Shown here one piece after another: positions 45,193 to 57,607 of a stretch of DNA of 64,000 nucleotides. The position numbers and the translations under genes were made by a program. Each line of letters begins with the position of its first letter. The stretch's first letter is position 1. The notes under the pieces are model-generated. The model did not search any database. It was not told where the DNA came from and worked only from the letters and a program-made list of their open reading frames with translations. The stretch is from Roridomyces roridus. Taxonomy: Eukaryota > Basidiomycota > Agaricomycetes > Agaricales > Mycenaceae. The stretch spans positions 806,001-870,000 of the forward strand of contig JARKIF010000020.1 in NCBI GenBank assembly GCA_029378245.1, in the 5' to 3' direction.

Positions 45193-46614
45193 TGACGAAT
45201 GTGCTCTAAACCCAAGGGAGAAACCCAACACCACTGTATCGTATACGGTGGTACACAGGAATAAGCAAGTAGCTTATTTAGATAACCAACACAGACACGA
45301 GCTCGTAGCGAGTGTATTCAATCGAGTGTTCAGACGAGTAAAAGTCCCAATACAGGTCCTTATACAGGTAGTAGGTTGTGGAGGGAGAAAGTAATAAGTT
45401 TATTCCGAAGGAAAGTGGTATTTCCAAGGGACGGGTTTTAGGTTCAGTCGAGACTGGAACAAGCAACCCTTTTGGTAGATTGTATAGCTTCTCAGCTGTA
45501 GTTGATAAGATTGATGTAGTAGGTGGGTTGGTGGTCAAACACCGATCGTATTCCTTATTCCGAAACTTCGCAACTCGATTCTACTCTTCTTCCCGACTGG
45601 TACTGAGATTCCCTAGCCAAATACGACGATGTTCCAACGACTTGACTTGACTGATTGCTTAATAGATTCTTGATTGAGGCGAGTACGACGATTTGGTTTC
45701 AACGATGACGACGATTCTGATTCAAAATAATATGATTCCAACTAGTACAAACTTTAAGAAGCCACTATCCAACACAGTGCACCTCGAAAGCCCAAGCACA
45801 ACCCTTTAGAGACGCTAATGCGTACAACAGACGGGGGTGATTGTTCGGCCTCCAAGGGAACACTCTACCTAGTTATATACAAGTCCGGCAATCTAATAAA
45901 TAATACAGGAATGCGATCCTCGCAACACAATTAGGGTATCCTTGCTATTTCATTGGTCTACAGGTTGGATGGCGCCATCCTCGCACCATCCCAAGCTCAG
46001 TCAGCCGTCGATCCATCATGTTTCAGTTTGGTAAGGCTGATGCCGAGGGTCGGAAGTCGAGTTCCATTATTCCCATCTTTCCTACTCTGCGCTATCGTTC
46101 CAGGACCGGATAATACTGGTCCGTAGCTTTAATTCGATACCCACATCTTGGGTATCCCGTCGTCAAAGACACCATTCCGAAGCTCGCAAGTAGTGATTCC
46201 AGAGTGCTCCCGTGTTCCGATATCACGGACCAGGCACACGATCTTCCGGCGCCATCATTCCGGTTGGTAATGACTCCAGCTGAGGCCTCGATCGTGATCA
46301 ATGACTCAACCGTCCGCTTATTCCCAATTGCTGCTAATTCCCTTGTAACCATCGGATTGAACCAGAGCTCAACGACTTGGTTATAAGATATTCCCATTGG
46401 TAAGAGGACTAGCACGAACTCCTACGTGTTTCGGAGTGGGTCCGTCAGTCATCTTAGGTTCCCCTTCGACCCGTACAGTACACCATGCATCGTAATCCTA
46501 CTAGCTGCTTCTGGGCTCAGCACTAGCGCTCTCGTGAGATGATACTACTGTTGGTTATAAGAGAAATCGCGAAATTTCACGTATTCCTAGCGTGTTCATA
46601 TTGCAGGCGTATCA
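45193..46614 (-). repeat. 5' LTR of the Ty3/Gypsy element
   Basis: 1422 bp, same length as 14752-16173, with two substitutions found between them. Confidence 0.93.
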
Positions 46615-46676
46615 CCGCTCAGCCGTGGAATGCGCGCCGCCGGATCGCAACTCTGAGGGAATCTAGAGCACACGAA

Positions 46677-47317
46677 TAGTGATGTTCAGGGCCCGGCTCG
46701 GCCTGGATACCCGGGCATGGGCCCGGCTTGGAGCGGCTCGGGCTCCATATTTCCCGAGCCCAAGCCCAAGCCCTCCCAGGCCGAGCCCAAGCCGAAGACC
46801 TGGGCTTGAGCCCGGGCATATTGGTCAGGCGGGATCAAGGTGTACTCCTCACCCCGTTTGAAGATCACCGGCTCACGGAACAAGAGCTCACAGATTAGAA
46901 AACATGACAAGCATGGCAACACACGGCCTGCACTCGTGGATTGTGGTGTATGAGCCAGCAATGAGCCAGACTCCGCCGGGGAGCGCCTCAACGAACGACC
47001 ATGAATGTGCGTGTGCGTGATCGAGGTCAAGAGTGGCATGACGTGGAAGCCGAAGGGGCGACTGATCGCACTTGATGCGGCCAAAAAATACCGTGTTTTA
47101 TCGACGCCCCGAAGAACGGGTGGCGCGTGGAGGAGGGCCGTAAGTCAAAAAATATGACATGTCAAGCCCGGGCTTGGTGGGCTCAGCCGGGCCTGACATT
47201 TCGCAAGCCTGAGCCCTGAGCCCGGCAAGGCCCAACACTGGGCTGGGCCCGGCTTGCCGATACCCGGGCTCGGCAAGGCCCGGCTTTCGGGCTCAGGCCG
47301 AGCCCTGAACATCACTA
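46677..47317. mobile_element. Non-autonomous hAT-like element, 641 bp
   Basis: Termini TAGTGATGTTCAGGGC are inverted copies, with the perfect 8-bp target duplication CACACGAA at 46669-46676 and 47318-47325. Both ends are packed with GGGCTCGG/CCCGGGC motifs that give long imperfect inverted repeats. No transposase frame. Confidence 0.88.
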
Positions 47318-47954
47318 CACACGAAAGTTGCGATGTCATGACGGGGCGGACCACGAGGTGGATGAAGCTGATGTTGAATTGTCGTTCCAGTGCCGCTGGT
47401 CTCCGAGTGTGTCTCTTTGCTACTCAGGCCCCAAGTCCAAGTCTTCATGATTGCACTGAATGTAGAGTAACTAGAGTCGGTGTGGGTACTTATGGTGTGC
47501 AGCATAAAATCAAAATCAATATTGGTGAACAGATGCAGCGAGAGCCCCCGTTTCCGGAGCGAAGCGGAGGCACGTCTTGTGTAGATAGACCAATAATACG
47601 ACCGGGCTGTGTGCCGCTGTCGAAAAGAGGCTATGAGTGTAACGCGAGAACTGTAGTTCTATCGAACGAGAGCATGGCGAGGTGTCGAGCAGGGAAAATG
47701 GAATCGTAAGACCTTGAATTTGGCCGAGGGAAGTTATGGCAGAGCATCGGGGGACCTAGAGAGCCGGAACAGGAGGAATGGACGGTGATATGTACTGCGG
47801 TAAGATGTGACCGTCGAATGAAGGCCAAAGCGTCGGAGATTCGGGTTCAGGTTGAGGAGGTGCGCCCCATCCCTACCTCGGTGCTCTCGTATTCCGCACC
47901 TCGCCCAAGTCAATTTCCGTCCCGAGGCAGCGCAATTTCCATGAAGTTGTCCAA
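47318..47954. other. Repeat debris, no gene seen
   Basis: Segment 47761-47890 (CCGGAACAGGAGGAATGGAC onward) recurs at 63250-63395 with small differences, marking another dispersed repeat. Confidence 0.55.
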
Positions 47955-49420
47955 ACACAGCGTTCTTCGGAATTGCTTCGGAATCTCCGACGTCAAGTCC
48001 TACTTAGTACTTACCTGGAGACAACACTGCTTCATCGAGACAAGGGACCTCGTTGCTGGCGCCCACTGAATACAAAAGCGACGGACAACAAGAAGCGGGC
48101 TTTATTGTTCTGTAGGAATCTGTACCCGGTATCCAAACGGCACACCTTCCTCATTCCCCGACTCTACTCTCTCAACTACATACCCCAAAAAACGAACGAC
48201 ACATCATTCATGGCCACGGACTCGAATCCTGATACGCGCATCCTGGCTACTGCCCACCCACTTCCCCACGCCGACGTGCCCCTCCTCGCAACCTTTAAAC
48301 TCTTCTTCACCACTGCCTTCTCCGCTTTCTCCGGCTTCCTAAAGCCCTCTATGTAATGCTGCCTACCCATCACTGTCAGCGAAATCGACGAATAAAAAAA
48401 CGCCCAAGCTCCCGACCAGGGCTGACACTCGAGTCGAACGAGAAGGTAGTCGCTTCGCCATTTCCCGTGGGAAGCTGGCTTTGCAAAGTAGGATCAGATA
48501 TGTATAACTTCTGCGCCTTGCGGGAACTTACTCGCTTTTCCCGGCGTTGACTTGCTCTACATGCCAGCTCACAGCCTACTACCAAACTGGTCATCGCCAA
48601 TGTTCTGGTACTTTTACTCGCATTGTGACATGTCATAGCGCTTCCTCGTACGCTTGCCGTTCAGCAAAAAGCACACATCAAAAAATCGTTATGGATACCG
48701 ACTCCGACAAGGGCTGACACTGGAATCGAACGAGAAGGTCGTAGCTTGTGTTCGCCTCGTTTGATTTCATGCCTGTTCTCTACATTTGCGAGGAGGCCTT
48801 TTCGGGTTTTCTAAAGGCCATAATCAGGCGGCCTACCTAGAGACGTGTTTCGATCGCCGTTCAGCGGGGAATCGATGAATGAAAACCCCGACTTGACTCC
48901 GCCTAGGACTGGCCCTCGAATCGAACGAGAGGTCGTCACTCCGCCGTTTTTCATCATGCAATCATGCACATCTGACTCCTGCTCCATTTTCAAACTCTTC
49001 TGTCAGGTTGCCGTCAACGTCCTGGTACTACGCACTTGTATGACAATGTATCCGCTTCATGCGATCTCGTGTTCCTTACGGTTGGGAGAGTGCTTTTCTG
49101 GCTTTCTAAAGCTCTCTCTGTAAGGCGGCCTACCCAAAGACATGTTTCGATCACCGTTCAGCGGGGAATCAATGAATAAAAAACTGCTTTGCACTCCACC
49201 GAGGGCTGACCCTCGAGTAGAACGAGAAGGTCGTCGCTCCGCCGTTTGCCTGGGGCTGGCTTGGTGAAGTGTCACCAGAACTTCATCCGCTGTGCCGGAA
49301 CTTGCTCGGATTACACAGCCGGAGGTGTATATTTATGCAACGCCCAAAAAACGTAACCCAATTCTACAATATTCCGCACCTCGAATCGAACGAAATGGAC
49401 ATCCTCCTCCTCCTGGGACT
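47955..49420. repeat. Second cluster of T-arm-bearing repeats
   Basis: Cores at about 48418-48450, 48712-48745, 48905-48935, 49200-49235 and 49378-49395 match those at 4.4-6.0 kb. The flank at 47957-48400 also matches 4400-4790 (for example CGTTGCTGGCGCCCAC and TTCCTAAAGCCCTCTAT). The whole cluster therefore looks like a diverged copy of the first. Confidence 0.65.
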
Positions 49421-49761
49421 TTTGTTTCGAAGATCGTACGTTTCGTTGATAAGGCGTGCATGCGGCTACGCGTGAAATACACCAATTTTCGCTCTTTTAT
49501 CAAAGACTTACATCTCCAGGCATACAATGGCTGCAGAGGGTATACATTCTACTCGGGACGGTATATTGAACCCTAATGGTCGCAAGCTGGCGGGAATGTA
49601 CATACCTGCCGGGCTCTAGGAAACGGTTGACAGTGTAAACCTGGCGGCTTACATCGTCGGATCACATCCTTATTTACATCAGTTTATCCTCTCTCTGTCC
49701 ACACTCTCATCTTCTTGTACGCGTACTTCGAATCCGTACTTCGGTCTTCTTGTTCAAAAAG

Positions 49762-49812
49762 TGGAAACTCACCGAGATTCCTCAAGGTGAGAAACACTGA
49801 AAGTCGGACCAA
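49762..49812. repeat. Inverted 51-bp end of the 5' LTR
   Basis: The 51 bp from TGGAAACTCACCGAG to GTCGGACCAA are the reverse complement of the last 51 bp of the 3' LTR (53937-53987), in place of the direct copy expected at the end of a 5' LTR. Confidence 0.85.
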
Positions 49813-49854
49813 AATAAGGGGAAGTCCGCTATTTCCAATGTTGCTGCCGTCGTC

Positions 49855-52800
49855 ATGCCCGAAGTCGAAGATGTGAATGATAGTTCGGACGACTCGTTCC
49901 AATCCGAGGTGAGCGGCTTACCTGACTATCGCTCGCCCCATTTGTTGTGGGACTGTCTGCTTGACGGTCCTCCGGCCACATCCCTCACTTCCGCTGTTCC
50001 GTCTGTCAAAGTTAGAGCGCTTATTGACAACGGTTCATTTCTAGTCTTGATTGATGAAAGCCTGGTTTCTACGTTACGCCTGCGTCGCTTCCCACTACCG
50101 AAACCCGAACCAATCTCCTTAGCCTTAGATGATACTTCTTCCTCCGATTCGCCAAGCACTACCTTATCCGAATATGTTAAGCTCCGCCTAGTTTCTGTTG
50201 ACCATTCATGGTCGTCGTCTCCTGTACGCGCGTGTATAGCCCCGAACCTTTGTACTCCAATCATACTGGGCTTACCGTGGCTTTCTGCAAATAAAATAGT
50301 GGTTGATCATGATGCTCGAACGGCTGTGGATAAAAGAACGGGAATCAATATTCTGGAAGGTGCCAATTCTCTGATTCCAAAAAGCCGTCCTAAGAGTGCA
50401 AAACGGAATATGAAAATGGCTGAAACACCTATTGCCAAACGGCGACGAACTAAAGCAGACCATGTGCACATGGCAAAAGAACTCAAGGCGGTCTGTGAAA
50501 TGCGCCGCCAGAAAATGGAGGCCGACGGTAAATTCGAGTCGGTTGAGCCCCCGAATCTCGTGGCAGCTGTGCGCGAACGTATTGAGACCTTGGCTCACAT
50601 GGAAGAGCTCCGGCGGCGCGGAGACACGCTCAAGGATCGCTTTCCTGCATTGTTCGAACCCATTCCCCATGTGGACTTGCTTCCGACGGACGTGGTTTGC
50701 GAAATCCGGGTTAAGGATGCGGAGCATCATATTGAGACTCGGACGTACCAGAGCCCTCGGAAGTATAAAGAGGCTTGGCAGACCTTAATTCAGAAGCATC
50801 TCGATGCGGGTCGCATACGCCCGTCCACCTCGCAACACGCTTCACCTGCATTTTTAATTCCGAAGGCGGACAAGGTCGTGCTGCCGAGATGGGTGAATGA
50901 TTTTCGGCGCTTGAACGCTATTACTATTCGAGATGCGTTCCCGTTGCCCAGGGTGGACGATGTGTTGGCCGATTGCGCACGGGGAAAGATATGGTCGGTG
51001 ATTGATCTTACGGACAGTTTTTTCCAGACACGTTTGCATGAGGATTCAATTAAATACACGGCTGTTAGTACCCCGCTGGGGCTTTATGAATGGTTAGTGA
51101 TGCCACAGGGATTGAGGAACGCACCCTCAGTTCAGCAGCGGCGGTTGACTGCAGCGCTGCGAGAGCACATTGGCAAGATATGCCATGTGTATTTGGATGA
51201 CATCGTGATTTGGTCCGAAAATGAAGAAGACCACGAGCGTCATGTGGAAACAATTTTTGCAGCATTGGAGAAGGCACGTTTATATTGCAACCCGAAGAAA
51301 ACGAAGTTATTTCAGTATGAAATTGATTTTTTGGGTCACCATATTTCGAGGCGCGGTATCGAGGCAGATGCTGCCAAGGTTGAACGGATTGTTAATTGGC
51401 CAATTCCAAAGAATGCAACAAATGTACGCGCCTTTCTCGGGCTAGTGCGCTACATTGCAAAGTTTCTACCCTCCTTGGCGGATCACACGATGGTCTTGGA
51501 GCGCTTGACGACAAAAGAATGTGATAAAAATTTCCCTGGTTGGAACACGAAATATCAGCTAGCGTTTGATGCCATTAAGGAGTTGGTGGTTGGACGGGAT
51601 TGTCTGACAACCATTGACCACGACAACCGCGGTGCAAATCAGATTTTCGTCACAACAGATGCAAGTGACAAGCGTTCCGGTGCAGTGTTGTCGTACGGGG
51701 AGACATGGGAGACTGCAAGACCTGTGGCATTTGATTCCATGTCTTTCAAAGGTGCTGAGTTGAACTACCCGGTTCATGAAAAGGAGCAGTTGGCGATTAT
51801 TCGCGCGTTGCGGCGTTGGCGTGTCGATCTGCTGGGGAGTCCATTCACAGTTTATACGGATCACCGCACCTTGGAATGCTTCGATATGCAGAAGGAGCTG
51901 TCGCGTCGTCAGGCACGCTGGCTTGATTTTTTGTCACAGTTCGACTTCAAGACGATTTATGTGAAGGGCGAAGACAACGTCGTGGCAGACGCGTTGTCGA
52001 GAACCGAGTTTGCTGAGGATATGGAAGACAAGCCGACAGCACCATTGATTTGTTCCGTGTCTGGGTCGGATACACCCTTCTATAGTGTCCAGTGTCTAGT
52101 GCGGACGAGGATTAAGGAGGCGCACAAGGAATCAGCGGAGACAAAGATTGCTTCCGTCCTGTCAGTCACCGCTGATCCGAGCTTACTCAAGTCCATTCGT
52201 GACGGCTACAAGGACGACAAGTGGTGCGCCAAGTTGGATTCGGCGGCTCAAGGTATGCCTGGACTGGAGAAATGTGACGGACTCTGGTACATTGCTGGTC
52301 GTTTAATCATTCCACGAGTGGGTGATATTCGACAGACTCTCTTCCACCTCGCTCACGACTCTCTGGGCCACTTTGGGTTCGACAAGTCTTACAAGTCTTT
52401 ACGGGATGCTTATTATTGGCCGAACATGCGACGGAATCTCGAGGAGTCTTACATTCCTTCCTGTGCCGACTGCCAACGCAACAAATCGCGCACAACGCGA
52501 CGGGCGGGCCCCTTACACCCTCTGCCGATCCCTGACGGGCGTGGGGATTCCGTCGCTATGGATTTTATTGGCCCGCTTCCCATGGACCAGGGTTATAATT
52601 GCATTCTGTCCATTACTGACCGGTTGGGCTCCGATGTTCGTCTGGTTCCTACAAGGATCGACATCTCTGCTCCGGATCTGGCCTTATTGTTTTTCGACCA
52701 CTGGTACTGTGAGAATGGGCTTCCCCTGGACATTGTTTCGGACCGCGACAAGCTCTTTATTTCGGCTTTTTGGCGGGCGTTGCACAAGATGACAGGGGTA

Positions 52801-53620
52801 AAATTGAAGATGTCTACGGCTTACCACCCGCAGACAGACGGTGCTTCTGAACGTACCAACAAGACGGTCAATCAGGCTGTGTGGCTGGGTCCGTGCCTTG
52901 CCGCACATTCGCTTCGACATGATGAATACGGTGAACGCATCGACCGGCTTTTCAGGCTTTCAGTTACGTATGGGCCGTTCTCCCCGTTTAATCCCGCCCT
53001 TGGTCGTGCCTGCCGCGGGAACGGAGATGCCTTAGGAAGAAGCCTTGGCGGCGGAAATTATTGCAAGGCTCGATTTGGACGTTGTCGAAGCGAAGGAGAA
53101 CCTTCTTACGGCGAAACTGGCTCAGGCCGAGCAGTCGAACAAGGCTCGCGGTCCCGAGCATGACATCAAGATTGGCGATAAGGTAAAGCTTACGACAACG
53201 CATCGTCGGGCGGCATATATGAAGAAAGGCGATGGTCGGGTGGCGAAGTTCATGGCTCGTTATGATGGACCGTACACGGTCGTCGGTAAACATGCTGAGT
53301 GTTCAACATACACTCTTGATCTGCCTAACCAACCCAGCGTCTTCCCCGTTTTTCATGCATCTGAATTGGAACTTTACAGGGAGAACGACGACGAGCTATT
53401 CCCCGCACGCAAGCTACCTGAACCGGGCCCCATCATCAACAACAATGGCGAAGAAGAATGGGTCATCGACAAGATCATCGACGAACGCCCTCGTGGACGC
53501 GGGAAGCAGTACCTCGTCCGATTCTCTGGTTACGGCCCCGACGGCGATCGCTGGCTCCCCGGACGCGAACTGGCACAGTGCGAGGCCCTCGATCATTGGC
53601 TCGCACGACCTCAAGACTAG
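49855..53620 (+). pseudogene. Chromovirus pol, frameshifted and with a stop
   Basis: The main frame (49855-53163) has a protease core ALIDNGSFLVLIDE, a reverse transcriptase with YLDDIVIW, RNase H (FVTTDASDKRSGAVL, VYTDHRTLECF), an integrase zinc site (HDSLGHFGFDKSYK, CADCQRNK) and DDE residues (AMDFIGPLP, VSDRDKLF, DGASERTNK). After NKTVNQA the frame changes: GWVRALPHIRFDMMNT continues in the next frame, with about ten expected residues missing, so a short out-of-frame deletion occurred near 52880. A TAG follows at 53033-53035. Beyond it the integrase end and a chromodomain (EWVIDKIIDERPRGRGKQYL, GYGPDGDRW) run to 53620. It cannot make a full polyprotein. Confidence 0.9.
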
Positions 53621-53810
53621 GCGTGGGGTGCTGGCAAGCAAACCTTTTTTCTCCTTGCAGTCGGCGGGTTACTCTCTTGGGAGCCGGGTGCCGATCCACT
53701 CGCGATATACCGCCGGGCATGCATTTGTGTTGTGGCTTACGATACCGTTACTATACATTTACCTCACATTTGAATTGCGGTTGGCGGACATTTTCCAGAG
53801 GGGGGAGGGG

Positions 53811-53987
53811 TGTAAACCTGGCGGCTTACATCGTCGGATCACATCCTTATTTACATCAGTTTATCCTCTCTCTGTCCACACTCTCATCTTCTTGTACGCG
53901 TACTTCGAATCCATACTTCGGTCTTCTTGTTCTTTCTTGGTCCGACTTTCAGTGTTTCTCACCTTGAGGAATCTCGGTGAGTTTCCA
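53811..53987 (+). repeat. 3' LTR of the chromovirus
   Basis: 177 bp, TGTAAACC to GTTTCCA, followed by GACAG. Its first 122 bp match 49634-49755 with one difference seen. Confidence 0.88.
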
Positions 53988-54014
53988 GACAGCCGCGTAC
54001 TATTGCACCGAGGG

Positions 54015-54769
54015 TAGGGAGCGGCACGAGTATCGAGTGCTGCGAATACTCGCGGCATTTGACTCACGAGTACGAGTATTCATACTCGCGAGTGGGTGGT
54101 GGCTGTGCTACTCGTGCGAGTGCGAGTATTGGTTTCCAAAAACCTTGGTACTCGCGAGTATTTGCCTGGCTACCGTAAGCTCACGGAACAGACCCAGATA
54201 GGCAATTTGGACACCGGCATCACTCGGCATCACTCGGCATGCCGGCATGTGGCAATCACTCCGTAATGTATGTCTATTCCTGTACAGAATTCAATTTACC
54301 TATCAGTCACTACCTGTTCATCAGGAGGAACAGTAACGAAACTCTGCAACCAACTGAGTGAGCAATCAGCCCATTCCACTGTGATGGTCGGCCAGTGGGC
54401 CAGTGACCCGGACTTGATAGCAGTTGATGAGTTTGAGAAGCAGCTTGCAGAGGGTTGGACACGGAACAAGAAGCGGAAGGCCCCTGCTACAGCAGAAGCC
54501 TCAGGATCAGCGAGAGTTATTGTCATTGATGATGATAGTACATAGTTTGGTAACTGAAATATATGATACTCATGAATAACTCACAAATAATTTGCAACTC
54601 GCGAGTATTCCAACTCGTTGAGTGCAACTACTTGTGACTCGCGAATACTCGCGAAAGTTGCTTACTAATACACGAATACTCGCCATCAATACTCGTGCGA
54701 GTGCGAGTATGGTTTTCCCAACTTCTGCGAGTACTCATACTCGCGAGTGTATACTCGTGCCGCTCACTA
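54015..54769. mobile_element. Non-autonomous hAT-like element, 755 bp
   Basis: Termini TAGGGAGCGGCACGAGTAT and, reversed, TAGTGAGCGGCACGAGTAT, with the perfect 8-bp duplication ACCGAGGG at 54007-54014 and 54770-54777. Both subterminal regions carry many copies of the palindrome ACTCGCGAGTA and half-sites. A 91-codon frame inside (VGQWASDPDLIAVDEFEKQL, 54270-54545) may be a leftover from a parent transposase, but I do not recognise it. Confidence 0.9.
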
Positions 54770-54777
54770 ACCGAGGG

Positions 54778-57500
54778 TGACTAAGAGAAACTATCAAGCC
54801 TTTTCGCTGGCTGTCATGAAACTGACTCTCTGGGGTCAACCACTATATCAATTCAATGGGCAGTCTTCACTGTCCGGGGAACCATGATTTGGAATTGGAA
54901 ATGATCCAGGCTCCTCCCGGGAGTCCGCTGATCAATGATATCATAGATGATCGGTCGATCACTCTGAATTTGAACGGAATTGAAAGAAACGAGCACCGTA
55001 CAGCCACTACACAGTGTGGACATGGTGGGATGTGAAATGCCATCCTCCGGGCAGAGCCATTATCAAAGCCTATCTCGCGGGAGTTTAATAAACTACCCCC
55101 GGGTTGGTAGCTAGGTTTCCCGGAGGTGCCGTTCCCGAGCCGCCTTAGTGCCGACATGACAGTTTGACATCCGTCACCGGGAATCTCTCCCGCTGATGAA
55201 TTGAAACCAGATAGAACACCGGCGTGGTTCCCGGCAACCAGCGGGACCACATTGGCAGATGCCGATGGCCGGCCGAATGTGCTGACTGAGGTTGCGAGCA
55301 CGCAATCTGTCGCAATTGATGTCCCGCAGGACCATTTCCCTAATACGTGCCTAGGGTCACTCGGAACGCCTCCCGGGAAGATGCGACGTGTCATCCGCAC
55401 GCAATTATACCATATTTATCAGTGCCCGCAAAATGTATATAAGCCGCAGTAGTTTACCGTGTACAGTAGTAGACCCGACCACTCTCTTAGGAGGCAACTG
55501 GACGATCACTCAGAATTTATTGATTGGATTTGAATTACACTTGAAATCGAAGCTTCCTCCGGGACTTCACCTTAGAATCCGAATAGAAAGCTCGCTTGCA
55601 TTCCCCCCTGTCTGTCTTGCGTGGTTGACCTTTGGTCCCCGGGACTTGAAACTTGAAACTTGAATACTTGCAAGCTTGATCTTGTGCGGTTGACCTCGCG
55701 TCCCCGAGATCCCCGAATCCATTGATAACCCTCTTTGCGGGAAGACTACTCAGGCTTACCTGTTACTTTGAATTGAACATCCCGCTCCCGCGGAATTGAT
55801 ATTTGCACATTGGTCTTGACGGACGATACGCCTGTCCTACCACCCCGAACACACACACGAGAAGTATTGATTTGAAGTTGTGAGATTTGGATTAAAGATT
55901 TGTTAGTTGTTGGTTTGAGATTACTCGCCTTCAGCTCGTACTTATTTTGAGTCTTGATTTCATGGCTGCACGTCGGTGCACCGTTTCATCGTGTCCGGGC
56001 TTGGACTTATTGACGACAGTACACGGAGTTGATACCCCGAACGACAACTACAAGATACCCTTCCAGTGTGGAAGCCTCAGCCTGAGGCTTCCACACGTCA
56101 AAAAACTCTTCTTGGCGCTCTTTCACAGCGCGGACCCCGATTCGAACGAGTCCCGGCGTTCAACGAGTTCAGTGCGGGATCATTGGATTTGGATATCGTC
56201 GGGCTGGCTCAAAACACGCTGCAACTTGACAGATCGCCATCGATACAAACGCCTGTGAAAGCCAGCGTCTCTGATCAAGAATCCGTTTTCCCGGGAGCTA
56301 ATTTGCACTTTGGATTGGAACTTGCTTGGATTTGCCCTTCCGCAAACCCCTGGTTCCGAGTTCGGAATGCACCTAAAAAGTTTGGCCTCAGAACATCATA
56401 CTCCGCATAGTCCGCACCTCGAGTCGAACGAGATGACTGGGACCTGTTTCAGAAGTTGATCATACACTTCGTATGCGGCAACGAATTGCTTGCAATACAC
56501 GAGCTCGCTGGTTATTGCTGAACCTTTAGGTTTGGCTACCCAAGGCATCTTTGTTTTTGTCCATCAGTGGCAGTGAAATAGATTGATTAACATGATTCCT
56601 AATCCGTTTACATAGGAATCATTATTTTTGACTGGGGCCTGTCCGGGGCACACGGTGGATCAGCGGCGTCCCGAGTGGGGACGAGGGTATTGCCTGTCTT
56701 GACTCTTAATCAAGGTCCTTTCATGACTGCACTTGCCGCGGACTACCGGCGATCATCCGCTTCTGCACACACTGCAGGCACCAAGGTCCAACAATGGATG
56801 ATTGTTGACAATTTGTTGTTTGATCCGCCGAAGACTCGGCTGCCGGGCCCCGGCGGGCCGTAATCTCGCCGTTGATCTCTCGTTTCTCGGCATCTGCCGG
56901 CCGGGTGAAATGACTGTTTCAGCTCAACGCGATGAGACTCGGGTCTGTAAAACAATTGTCCATTACACGGGTGTCATGCATTGAGGCAAGGAGGGGGAAT
57001 CATACTTGCCACCTGTGTTCAGCAATGGCCTCAAGCCCAGGTGCTGAGGTGCCATGCTCCGAGTCAACCTTTCAACTTCAAGGTTCGACCTCGGTCCTCC
57101 ACTCTTCCAGAAGCATTCATATACCGTAAAGCAAGTCAGCCGAGTGATGCGTAGAAATTAGAATCATTTTGAAGAGACAGTTCTCTTCACAATCAGCTGC
57201 ACTTATCCTTATACATTTAACCATACCATTTTCTTGGGCTGTCACGGTAGGGAGTGCAAAGGAAAAGTGTGAACTTCTTGATTGCATTGAACATTGCCAT
57301 CATTTTGATATCTGTGACTTGTTGAACTCATTACTTTCAAACCACAACATTTACAGCAACTCTGAAGAGACAGTCCCTTGCAGAATGAACTGAGGTATAT
57401 TCTGAAACAGCAAATGAATTCTAAGACTGAGCTTTGCCCCTGTGGGGAACAGAAAACTGGTAACTTCTCAATTGTCCCCCTGCACAAGAAACCGGTTTCA
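54778..57500. other. Repeat relics, no gene seen
   Basis: Contains a T-arm repeat at 56405-56430 and another at about 56142, a segment at 56020-56160 related to 6050-6290, and several short frames without recognisable motifs. TATATAAG at 55435 could be a promoter of an old LTR, but no partner LTR was found. Confidence 0.45.
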
Positions 57501-57530
57501 TGGTTCAAAAATGCATAAATATTGAGACCC

Positions 57531-57576
57531 ATAGGTCTACCACTCCGGAAAAGCGTGTCATCCTTGTGCAGGGGCC

Positions 57577-57607
<31 letters not shown>

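Larger units (their letters stand above)
14752..46614 (-). mobile_element. Full-length Ty3/Gypsy LTR retrotransposon with a nested KDZ transposon
   Basis: Two 1422-bp LTRs (14752-16173 and 45193-46614) bound the element and start TG and end CA. The 4-bp repeat CCGC flanks it (14748-14751 and 46615-46618). On the minus strand the order is 5' LTR, primer-binding site, gag, protease, RT-RNaseH-integrase, a 6-kb region of antisense genes, polypurine tract, 3' LTR. The span is 31863 bp; removing the KDZ insertion and one copy of its target duplication leaves about 17.2 kb, very long for Ty3/Gypsy. The LTRs differ at only two positions found (15486/45927 and 15672/46113), so insertion was recent. 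Confidence 0.92.
49634..53987 (+). mobile_element. Degenerate chromovirus (Ty3/Gypsy with chromodomain), gag lost
   Basis: Target duplication GACAG at 49629-49633 and 53988-53992; LTRs start TGTAAACCTGGCGG at 49634 and 53811; a polypurine tract (AGAGGGGGGAGGGG) precedes the 3' LTR. The 3' LTR is 177 bp. The 5' LTR is intact for 122 bp and then rearranged. The coding part starts within protease, about 40 bp after the rearranged LTR, so gag and the primer-binding site are missing. Confidence 0.88.

Noticed and set aside
54867..55860. Possible solo LTR around TATATAAG at 55435
   Set aside because: No second copy, target duplication or clear TG/CA ends could be found in the window.
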